A program made the position numbers and the translations under genes. A DNA stretch of 64,000 nt from Yunchengibacter salinarum (GTDB lineage: Bacteria > Pseudomonadota > Alphaproteobacteria > Sphingomonadales > Kordiimonadaceae): the NCBI RefSeq assembly GCF_037658235.1, contig NZ_JBBJLN010000001.1:124001-188000 (forward strand), read 5' to 3'. Below are positions 58,119-64,000 of this stretch, piece after piece (the stretch's first letter is position 1; every line of letters begins with the position of its first letter). The notes beneath the pieces are model-generated. The model worked only from the letters and a program-made list of their open reading frames with translations. It made no database searches and was not told the origin of the DNA.

Positions 58119-58370
58119 ATTACAAATCGGTTACACATTCTTTATATCCATTCTGTAACAGAAATGCAATTTTTCCTTAAATATCTGTTTTTGCATTACT
58201 TTTTGATGAAAATCAGTATTTTGTTAGAAAATATACGATTCTTATGGCCGCATCTTCAAATCAAAAAATACAATAAATTATTGTTAAGGCCATTTAATAT
58301 TTTAAAATATAAATAACTTATAGAAATTATAAAGTAAAAAATTTCCAAAAATCCCCCCTTGCGGCCACAT
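58119..58370. other. AT-rich island upstream of a beta-barrel gene
   Basis: About 250 bases are made mostly of A and T, in sharp contrast to the GC-rich remainder of the window. No gene of credible length is present. It contains long A/T runs, a good FNR-like box (58203-58216) and many -10-like hexamers, so it is probably the regulatory region of the gene at 58411. It could also be foreign DNA. The sequence returns to normal composition at about 58371. Confidence 0.8.
58203..58216. promoter_or_regulatory. FNR/FixK-like box
   Basis: TTGATGAAAATCAG matches 9 of 10 fixed positions of the FNR/FixK consensus TTGAT-N4-ATCAA. It lies about 195 bases upstream of the beta-barrel gene within the AT-rich island. 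Confidence 0.5.
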
Positions 58371-58410
58371 GAAATATTTTTATGATGCACCACCGGAAGG
58401 AGAAACTGAC

Positions 58411-58956
58411 ATGTTTACATTAACAAACACCCTGTTTTCTATCACCCTGCTTCTACTGCTTTCAGGAAGCGCAGCGGCAGCCGATCCGCATTCGGGATCA
58501 ACGCATGAAGCCACGCCGCTCTGGCAGGACAAGCCGCATCACCTGTCGGTCATTCTTGGCGGCACCACCATTACCCATTCCGATGAAACCGGCTTCACCA
58601 CCGGGCTGGATTATGAATACCGCACCAGCGACCTTCTGGGGCTTGGCGGCGTTGTGGAATATGCCGCGGGCCCCGTGAGTGCCTGGACCCTGCTGGCCAC
58701 CGCCGACATTCACCTGACCCATCACTGGACCCTGCAAGTGGGGCCGGGGCTGGAATTCATCGATGAAGAAGAAGTGATCACACTGGACGACGGCGAAACG
58801 GAAGAAGACATCATCCACGAAACCAATGCCGTTTTCCGCATCGGCACCTTTTATGAGTTCGAAATGGGGGACTTCACCCTGGCGCCGCAATTCCATTACG
58901 ACATCACGCGCAAGGACGCGGTGGTCTTCGGCCTGGCCCTCGGCAAGGCTTTTTAA
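58411..58956 (+). CDS. Small outer-membrane beta-barrel protein
   Basis: 181 residues from the ATG at 58411 (GAAGGAG upstream). Signal LLLLLSGSAAAA, then a His/Asp-rich segment (ADPHSGSTHEATPLWQDKPHHLSVILGGT) and about eight amphipathic strands such as TGLDYEYRTSDLLGLGGVVEYA, HHWTLQVGPGLEF and TFYEFEMGDFTLAPQFHYDITR, ending in Phe (GKAF), the outer-membrane insertion signal. The strand between 110 and 130 is highly acidic (DEEEVITLDDGETEEDII), likely an exposed loop. No named family is recognised. The N-terminal His pattern might bind metal. Confidence 0.78.
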   Translation: MFTLTNTLFSITLLLLLSGSAAAADPHSGSTHEATPLWQDKPHHLSVILGGTTITHSDETGFTTGLDYEYRTSDLLGLGGVVEYAAGPVSAWTLLATADIHLTHHWTLQVGPGLEFIDEEEVITLDDGETEEDIIHETNAVFRIGTFYEFEMGDFTLAPQFHYDITRKDAVVFGLALGKAF

Positions 58957-58997
58957 GGCAGGGGCTTTTCGGGTGATCTTTTCAGGCGGGGAGCTTT

Positions 58998-59945
58998 TTA
59001 AGCGCTGCCGCCATCCTCGCCGGTCGACTGACCCATTGGCTGGCCGATATGCTGCTCGCCGCGCGCCTCCGCCAGTTTCACCTGGCGCCAGCGCTCCCGG
59101 CGCCGGGCCTTTGCGGCATCGCTCAGGCCATCATGACAGGCGGGGCAACTGACCCCCGGCTCGAAGCGGGGGTCCTGCCGGGCATCCGCGTCCACCGGGC
59201 GGCGGCAGCCCCGGCACAGCACATGCCCGGTTGGGGCCAGATCGTGCCCCACCGCCACGCGCTCATCGAACACGAAACAGGCGCCGCGCCACAGGCTTTC
59301 TTCCTCCGGCACGCGCTCCAGATAGTTCAGAATGCCCCCTTCCAGGTGATACACATCCTCAAAGCCCTTCTGGCGCAGATAGGCGGTGGATTTCTCGCAC
59401 CGAATGCCGCCGGTGCAGAACATGGCCACCTTGGGCGTGCGGGCCGGGTCCGCGTGTTCCGCCAGCCATTCGGGCAGGTCGCGAAAGCAGTGGGTGCCGG
59501 GATCGATCGCCCCTTCAAAGCTGCCGATCGCCACTTCATAGTCATTGCGGGTATCCACCAGCATCACATCGTCGCGCTGGATCAGGTCGTTCCAGTCCCG
59601 TGGCGCCACATAGTGGCCGCGATAACGCTCCGGGTCGATTTCCGGCACGCCCATGGTCACGATTTCCCGCTTGAGCCGAACCTTGAGCCGGTGAAAAGGC
59701 GGCACCGCGTGCAGGCTTTCCTTCCAGGTCAGCCGGTCGAAGCCTTGCAGGTCTCTCAGCCCCCGCACAAAGCCGCGCAGCGCATCGGGCGCGCCCGCCA
59801 GCGTGCCGTTCAGCCCTTCCCGCGCCACCAGCAGGGTGCCCTTCAGACCCGCCCGGCGGGCATCCGCTTCCAGCGTTTCCCGCAGGCTGGCGGGGTCGGG
59901 CACCGGGGCGAAATGATACAGGGTGGCAATCAGGGTCTCAGTCAT
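58998..59945 (-). CDS. trhO: tRNA uridine(34) hydroxylase, rhodanese-related
   Basis: 315 residues. TrhO (YceA) uses O2 to hydroxylate U34 of tRNA, giving 5-hydroxyuridine. An N-terminal ferredoxin-like domain (ISYYHF-like start, KGTLLVAREGLNGTLAG), a rhodanese domain (VDTRNDYE, with active Cys177 in FCTGGIRCEKS) and a C-terminal zinc-type segment (CRGCRRPVD...SCPACHDGL) are in order. The length is normal. It is a single gene on the minus strand opposite the barrel gene and bacterioferritin. Confidence 0.94.
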   Translation of the reverse strand: MTETLIATLYHFAPVPDPASLRETLEADARRAGLKGTLLVAREGLNGTLAGAPDALRGFVRGLRDLQGFDRLTWKESLHAVPPFHRLKVRLKREIVTMGVPEIDPERYRGHYVAPRDWNDLIQRDDVMLVDTRNDYEVAIGSFEGAIDPGTHCFRDLPEWLAEHADPARTPKVAMFCTGGIRCEKSTAYLRQKGFEDVYHLEGGILNYLERVPEEESLWRGACFVFDERVAVGHDLAPTGHVLCRGCRRPVDADARQDPRFEPGVSCPACHDGLSDAAKARRRERWRQVKLAEARGEQHIGQPMGQSTGEDGGSA

Positions 59946-60133
59946 GGCGGGCTATCCATCGGGGCCAACGGGCGTTCGATCCACACCCTTCAGGGCGTGC
60001 GGGTGATCCGCTGGCGTGCTTATCGCCTATAAATCGCGGGCGCAAGGAAACCCCGCACCCACGGCATCGGCTTGCCGCCCCGGCCTGCTGATGGTATCCA
60101 CGTTTCTGTATATCCCGGCCAATGGAGGCACTC

Positions 60134-60613
60134 ATGAAGGGCGACAAGAAAATCATTCAGCACCTCAACACGATCCTGAGGAACGAGCTGACGGCGATCA
60201 ACCAGTATTTCCTGCACAGCCGTATGCTGAAAGACTGGGGAATCAGCCGTTTGGCGGACTATGAATATCACGAATCCATCGACGAGATGAAGCACGCCGA
60301 CACCCTGATCGAGCGGGTGCTGTTTCTGGATGGTCTGCCCAATCTTCAGGACCTGGACAAGCTGCTGATCGGCGAGGACACGAAAGAGATCCTGGAATGC
60401 GATCTGAAGCTTGAATACAAGGCGCACAAGGATCTGAAGGATGCCATCGCCTATGCGGAAGACATCCGCGACTATGCCAGCCGGGATCTTCTGAACACCA
60501 TTCTGGTGGACGAGGAAGAGCATATCGACTTTCTCGAACGGCAACTGGTGCAGATCGAGAAAATGGGCCTGCAAAACTATATCCAGAACCAGAGCGAACC
60601 GAACGCCAAATAA
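60134..60613 (+). CDS. bfr: Bacterioferritin
   Basis: 159 residues. A 24-mer iron store with intersubunit haem and a di-iron ferroxidase site. The ligands are visible: Glu18 in NELTAINQYF, Glu51 and His54 in ESIDEMKHAD, and the haem-ligand Met52. Later Glu in LVDEEEHIDFLE also fit. The ATG at 60134 has GGAGG 6 bases upstream; an ATG at 60122 is in frame but lies at the ribosome site itself. The bacterioferritin-associated ferredoxin gene converges on it, as is common. Confidence 0.97.
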   Translation: MKGDKKIIQHLNTILRNELTAINQYFLHSRMLKDWGISRLADYEYHESIDEMKHADTLIERVLFLDGLPNLQDLDKLLIGEDTKEILECDLKLEYKAHKDLKDAIAYAEDIRDYASRDLLNTILVDEEEHIDFLERQLVQIEKMGLQNYIQNQSEPNAK

Positions 60614-60706
60614 GCGAGTCACACAGGAATCGGCGCGGGTGGTCGGCGGCCGCCTTGCGCATGATCGGGGTCGGGCGCGGAAATCGGAAGCGGGCAAAAG
60701 CATGAT

Positions 60707-60731
60707 GGCCGGCAGGGGGTTCCTGTCGGCC
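60707..60731. other. Inverted repeat between bfr and bfd
   Basis: GGCCGGCAGG (60707-60716) pairs with CCTGTCGGCC (60722-60731) with one G-T pair. There is no T-run; it may be a two-way stop or stability element for the convergent genes. Confidence 0.45.
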
Positions 60732-60783
60732 AATTCGGTTTCAGCCAGTTCGGTTCTGGGGCGGATATATGCCGGGGTTGGGG

Positions 60784-60975
60784 CTATTCCGCGGCCAGCA
60801 TCAGCGGCGCCGTGCGCTCGCTTTCCACCAGATCTTCGGCGCAGTCCCGGCAACTGCCACAGCAGAAACCGCCGCCCAGCGCCATATAGGCGGTGTCCGC
60901 GTCCTGCGCGCCGGTCTGGCGAGCGCTTTCGCGGATATCCCTGTCCGTATAACCATTGCAGAGGCACACATACAT
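60784..60975 (-). CDS. bfd: Bacterioferritin-associated ferredoxin
   Basis: 63 residues from the ATG at 60975. It binds a [2Fe-2S] cluster through a CxC near the N-terminus (Cys4, Cys6 in MYVCLCNGYTD) and a CxxC later (CCGSCRDC, Cys38 to Cys45). Family members dock on bacterioferritin and reduce its haem to release iron. The N-terminus and length are standard. GGAGC lies upstream. The sequence 60995-61015 upstream is AT-richer (ATTGCAATTAG), where an iron-response operator might lie, but I cannot assign a Fur or Irr box. Confidence 0.9.
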   Translation of the reverse strand: MYVCLCNGYTDRDIRESARQTGAQDADTAYMALGGGFCCGSCRDCAEDLVESERTAPLMLAAE

Positions 60976-61272
60976 GGGGCGTCGGCTCCTTCCCAAATGC
61001 GATTGCAATTAGTTCTTAGTACAAAGGACGAGCGCGGTCAAGCGCCTTTCAAGCAATGCTCACGCAATGGTGTTCATGGCCTCGTCTTTACCTGAAATCC
61101 GCCATTTACCGGCCACAATCGCCGCCCACAAAGCCAGTGACCGCCCGTTGTCCCCCTGCTGGAATCTTGACTTTGGCCATGTTGTGGTAATCTTGCACGG
61201 CGTGGTGGGCGGACAAATCCTGTGGCGGCAAGCGGCATTCCCGCTGGCCACACCAAGACAAAGGACTGGCTT

Positions 61273-62517
61273 ATGACAGCCCAGCTTCACCGTTTTTCCG
61301 ATGCCGTCCCGGCCCATGCGGGGGAACCCCGACGCCTGTCCCGGCTGGCGCTGTTCACCGGCAATTACAACACGGTGGTTGATGGCCCGGCCAAGGCCCT
61401 GAACCGGCTGGTGGCGTTCCTGAAGGCCCGCGATGTGGATGTGCGCATCTTCGCGCCGCAGGTGGCCGAACCCGCCTTTGCCGCCACCGGCACGGTGGAA
61501 AACATTCCCAGCATCCCTATTCCGGGCCGCAGTGAATATCGCGTGCCCCTGGGGTTGCCCCGCGCCCAGCGCCGGGCTTTGCGGGATTTCGCGCCCGACC
61601 TGCTGCATCTGGCCAGCCCCGACCCGCTGGGCCGCGCCGCGCTGAAATGGGCCCAGGGCATGGGCCTGCCGCGTGTCGCATCGTTCCACACCCGGTTCGA
61701 CACCTATCCCCGCTATTACGGGATGCCCTGGCTGGAACCGATGGTCAGTGCCTATATGCGCCGCTTCTATGGCCGCTGCGACGAGGTTTACGTGCCGTCC
61801 GACAGCATGGCGGAAGAATTGCGCGCACAGGGCCTGTCGCGGCTGGCGCTCTGGTCCCGCGGGGTGGATCGCAGCATTTTCACACCCGAAGCCCGCAGCT
61901 TTCAGTGGCGCCGGTCGCTTGGCGTACGGGACGACTCCCATGTGATCGCCTTTGTGGGGCGGCTGGTGCTGGAAAAGGGGCTGGGTGTATTCCGCGACGT
62001 GATCCGCACCCTTCAGGCGCGCGGCCTGCCCGTGCAGCCCCTGATCGTCGGCGAGGGGCCGGAACGGGCACGCCTTCAGGAACAATTGCCCGATGCGATC
62101 TTTACCGGCTTCCTGGACGGCGCGGCACTGGGCCGGGCCTATGCCTCCAGCGACATATTCTTCAATGCCAGCGTCACGGAAACCTTCGGCAATGTGACAC
62201 TGGAAGCCATGGCCAGCGGCTGTGTGCCGGTCTGCGCCAATGCCACCGGCAGCCGCACGCTGGTGACCCATGATGAAAACGGCCTGCTGGTGGACGGTCA
62301 GAACGTGGCCGGTTTCGCCGATGCCATTGCCTGCCTGATCCGCAACCCCGATGAGCGCGCCGCCATGGCCGCGGCATCGCTGGAAAAGGCGGCGCCCTAC
62401 GCCTGGGATCAGGTTCTCGCGAGCCTGCTTGACCGCTATGAAGCCGTGTTGAAGGCATCGCACCGCCATACGGCAGCACCGGGCGCAACCACCGATCCGG
62501 CCCGGCGCGCCGGGTGA
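61273..62517 (+). CDS. Glycosyltransferase family 4 (mannosyltransferase/SqdX-like)
   Basis: 414 residues. A GT-B fold retaining enzyme: N-terminal LFTGNYNTVVDGPAKALNRLVAFLKARDVDVRIFAP with HTRFDTYPRYYGMPWLE, then C-terminal FVGRLVLEKG, LIVGEGPERARL and the E-x7-E-type region ASVTETFGNVTLEAMASG for the sugar nucleotide. This pattern is that of MgtA/SqdX-type enzymes that add mannose or a sulfosugar to a lipid. AAAGGA precedes the ATG at 61273. The 297 bases upstream hold a weak TTGACT..TAATCT promoter pair (61167-61193, spacing 15). It begins a three-gene operon with the membrane protein and lptF. Confidence 0.88.
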   Translation: MTAQLHRFSDAVPAHAGEPRRLSRLALFTGNYNTVVDGPAKALNRLVAFLKARDVDVRIFAPQVAEPAFAATGTVENIPSIPIPGRSEYRVPLGLPRAQRRALRDFAPDLLHLASPDPLGRAALKWAQGMGLPRVASFHTRFDTYPRYYGMPWLEPMVSAYMRRFYGRCDEVYVPSDSMAEELRAQGLSRLALWSRGVDRSIFTPEARSFQWRRSLGVRDDSHVIAFVGRLVLEKGLGVFRDVIRTLQARGLPVQPLIVGEGPERARLQEQLPDAIFTGFLDGAALGRAYASSDIFFNASVTETFGNVTLEAMASGCVPVCANATGSRTLVTHDENGLLVDGQNVAGFADAIACLIRNPDERAAMAAASLEKAAPYAWDQVLASLLDRYEAVLKASHRHTAAPGATTDPARRAG

Positions 62518-62539
62518 TGGCACCACATATCACGGGCAT

Positions 62540-63532
62540 ATGACCATGACGATCTTTCCGCCGCGAAACCCCAACCGGGCGCCAGCACCCCCGCTGACAC
62601 AGCGCCTGCGCGGCCTGATGGACCGGCCCGGCGCGCGGCTGGCGCTGCGCGTGGTGCAAGTGGCCTTCGTGCTCGGCGTAAGCCTCTATCTGATGCACCG
62701 GCTGACGGAAATCGGCTGGGGCCGGGTCTGGCAGTCATTGCCCACACAGCCACTTTATTACCTGTTTTTCATCGGCTTTTTCTTTTCCATCCCGCTGGCG
62801 GAAATGCTGATCTTCCGGCTGATCTGGCAACGCCCCATGGCCCGGCGCTTCCCGCTGTTCGTGCGGAAAAGGGTCTATAATCTGGCGGTGCTGAGCTATT
62901 CGGGTGATGCCTTCCTCGCTCTGTGGGCACACCGCCACCTGAACCTGAAGGGCCGCAGCGCCATCGCCACGGTGAAGGACAGCGCCATATTGTCGGCGCT
63001 CGCCTCCAACGGGTTCACCCTGCTGCTGCTCGGCCTGTTCTTTCTGACCGGGCAGTTGAACACGCTGCTGGCCGCGGATGGCGACCTGTCCTTTTATATC
63101 GGCATCGCGGTGGCCCTGACCCTGGTGCTGGTGCCGCTGGTGGTGACATTCCGGGGGCGCATCTTCTCGCTCGGCGGGCGGCTGGTGCGCACGGTCTTCC
63201 TGATCCACCTGGCCCGGCTGGTGGCGCAGCTTGGCCTTCAGGTGGCCATGTGGTGGGTGGTCCTGCCGGACGTGCCGGTGCTGACCTGGCTCATCTTCCT
63301 GACGGCCCAACTGGTGGTGACCCGGATTCCCTTCCTGCCCAATACGGACCTGATCTTTCTGGGGCTGGGGCTGTCGCTGGGCAGCTATGTGGACGCGCCG
63401 GAAGCCACCGTGGCGGGCATGTTCCTGGCCGCCGGGGCGCTGTCACAGGTCTTCAATGTGGCCGCCTATGTGCTAACATCCGTGCCCGATCCAACAGGGT
63501 ATGAGCCCACCCCCGCAAAGGCCACCCGATAA
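62540..63532 (+). CDS. Multi-pass membrane protein (flippase-like)
   Basis: 330 residues with about eight predicted membrane segments after a Pro/Arg-rich cytoplasmic leader; start ATG at 62540 or 62546. Conserved-looking segments are YLFFIGFFFSIPLAEMLIFRLIW, LSYSGDAFLALWAHRH, SAILSALASNGFTLLLLGLFF and LTAQLVVTRIPFLPNTDLIFLGLGLSL. It loosely resembles the LPG-synthase/flippase-like membrane family but I cannot name it. It sits 22 bases after a lipid-type glycosyltransferase and 12 bases before lptF, so a role in glycolipid or LPS transport is a fair inference. Confidence 0.7.
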   Translation: MTMTIFPPRNPNRAPAPPLTQRLRGLMDRPGARLALRVVQVAFVLGVSLYLMHRLTEIGWGRVWQSLPTQPLYYLFFIGFFFSIPLAEMLIFRLIWQRPMARRFPLFVRKRVYNLAVLSYSGDAFLALWAHRHLNLKGRSAIATVKDSAILSALASNGFTLLLLGLFFLTGQLNTLLAADGDLSFYIGIAVALTLVLVPLVVTFRGRIFSLGGRLVRTVFLIHLARLVAQLGLQVAMWWVVLPDVPVLTWLIFLTAQLVVTRIPFLPNTDLIFLGLGLSLGSYVDAPEATVAGMFLAAGALSQVFNVAAYVLTSVPDPTGYEPTPAKATR

Positions 63533-63544
63533 GGCCGGAACCAC

Positions 63545-64000
63545 ATGGCTGACAGACACGCGCCTTCCCCGGATGCCGCACAGGACCGGAACACCGCACA
63601 GGGCACCCCACACGGTCAGCGGCTCGCCGGATGGCTGATTCCGGGTGCCGTGGACCGCTATCTGATGCGTTCCGCGCTGACCCCGCTGGCGCTGACCCTG
63701 CTGGTGGCGGCCCTGTTGCTGATTCTGGAACAGATGCTGCGGCTGCTGGATTTCGTGCTGGTGGAAAACGGCCCGGTGGATGTGGTGTGGAAGATGCTGG
63801 CCTTTCTGGTGCCGCACTATCTGGCCCTGGCGCTGCCGCTGGCGCTGTTTCTGGGCATCGTGCTGGCAGTGCGGCGGCTGGCCCTGTCCAGCGAACTGGA
63901 TGCCATGGCGGCCACCGGGCTGTCCCCCTGGCGGCTGATGCGCCCCTTCATGATCCTGGCGCTGGGCATGATGGCGGTGAATCTGCTGCTGCTGGCCTAT
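63545..64000 (+). CDS. lptF: LptF/LptG family permease (N-terminal part, truncated by window)
   Basis: The first 152 codons of an LPS-export permease, running out of the right edge. The N-terminal part shows a polar leader of about 35 residues, DRYLMRSALTPLALTLLVAALLLILEQMLRLLDFV and then VPHYLALALPLALFLGIVLAVRRLALSSELDAMAATGLSPWRLMRP, whose cytoplasmic coupling helix (SSELDAMAATGLSPWRL) is diagnostic for YjgP/YjgQ. Whether it is lptF or lptG cannot be decided from this part alone; lptF first is usual. It pulls LPS from the inner membrane with LptB and LptG. Confidence 0.88.
   Translation, partial: MADRHAPSPDAAQDRNTAQGTPHGQRLAGWLIPGAVDRYLMRSALTPLALTLLVAALLLILEQMLRLLDFVLVENGPVDVVWKMLAFLVPHYLALALPLALFLGIVLAVRRLALSSELDAMAATGLSPWRLMRPFMILALGMMAVNLLLLAY

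Noticed and set aside
60993..61015. Fur or Irr box upstream of bfd (AATGCGATTGCAATTAG)
   Set aside because: The symmetry is poor and the sequence does not fit the TTTAGAA-type or TGATAAT-type consensus well enough to call.
1..64000. CRISPR arrays, insertion sequences, prophage genes, tRNA genes or toxin-antitoxin pairs
   Set aside because: No transposase, integrase, phage-structural or Cas motif, no regularly spaced short repeat with unique spacers and no tRNA-like TTCGA-containing cloverleaf were recognised.

Overview
The window is 64 kb of GC-rich, densely packed, apparently chromosomal DNA. It fits an aerobic, Gram-negative alphaproteobacterium. The support is the SRP RNA gene beside a dnaX-ybaB-recR operon, a TIGR02186/TauE pair, a DUF2336 protein, cyclopropane-fatty-acid synthase with DUF3833, outer-membrane proteins (MipA/OmpV, OmpW) and LptF. 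I see no phage, plasmid backbone, insertion sequence, CRISPR array or tRNA gene. The genus cannot be fixed from the sequence alone.

Layout. 1-3.4 kb: end of a cyclopropane synthase gene, a DUF3833 lipoprotein, a repeat cluster, an SDR gene coupled to a DUF6134 gene, and a lysoplasmalogenase-like membrane protein. 3.5-8 kb: argB, a second repeat cluster, a DUF2336 protein and a PAS-GGDEF diguanylate cyclase. 8-11.1 kb: a pyrimidine 5'-nucleotidase, then dapD-dapE (lysine and cell wall). 11.1-16.8 kb: recR-ybaB-dnaX, the SRP RNA gene (ffs) and a hybrid histidine kinase. 16.9-22.4 kb: nudC, a pterin dehydratase whose 3' end is copied in tandem, a sirtuin, a low-molecular-weight phosphatase, a lipoprotein hydrolase, a fructosamine-kinase-like protein and thpR. 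22.4-28.7 kb: tesA divergent from a YbbA/YbbP ABC pair, a BI-1 protein, and two adjacent exported proteins that look like inhibitors (TIMP/netrin-like and MliC-like). 28.7-33.1 kb: a split biotin cluster, bioB-bioA divergent from bioF-bioD. 33.1-38.1 kb: two more repeat clusters flanking a DECR-type SDR, a cysteine-less TusA homologue and a TauE-TIGR02186 pair. 38.1-47.8 kb: hemolysin-III protein, TonB-like protein, a gluzincin, an OPT transporter/M24 peptidase operon, a MATE exporter and MipA. 47.8-58 kb: an iodotyrosine-deiodinase-like flavoprotein, a degenerate beta-lactamase-fold membrane protein, a DNA glycosylase, OmpW, a DUF442 protein, a metallophosphatase, aminopeptidase P and oligopeptidase B. 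58-64 kb: an AT-rich island with a small beta-barrel protein, trhO, bacterioferritin and its ferredoxin, and a glycosyltransferase / membrane protein / lptF operon cut by the window end.

Most genes are housekeeping. The most interesting non-genic signal is a dispersed repeat built from adjacent hairpins. It occurs in four intergenic clusters (691-981, 4437-4735, 33135-33372, 37843-38113), three of them between convergent genes. Its stems carry paired compensatory base changes between copies, which argues that folding is maintained. Two outer-membrane protein genes (ompW and the barrel at 58411) have FNR/FixK-like boxes upstream. Several genes (bioF, mipA, the gluzincin and the lipoprotein hydrolase) have a promoter -10 element 6-8 bases before the ATG and no clear ribosome binding site, as expected for leaderless mRNAs.

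Coordinates were counted by hand from the numbered sequence. Family names rest on motif recognition, not on a database search.
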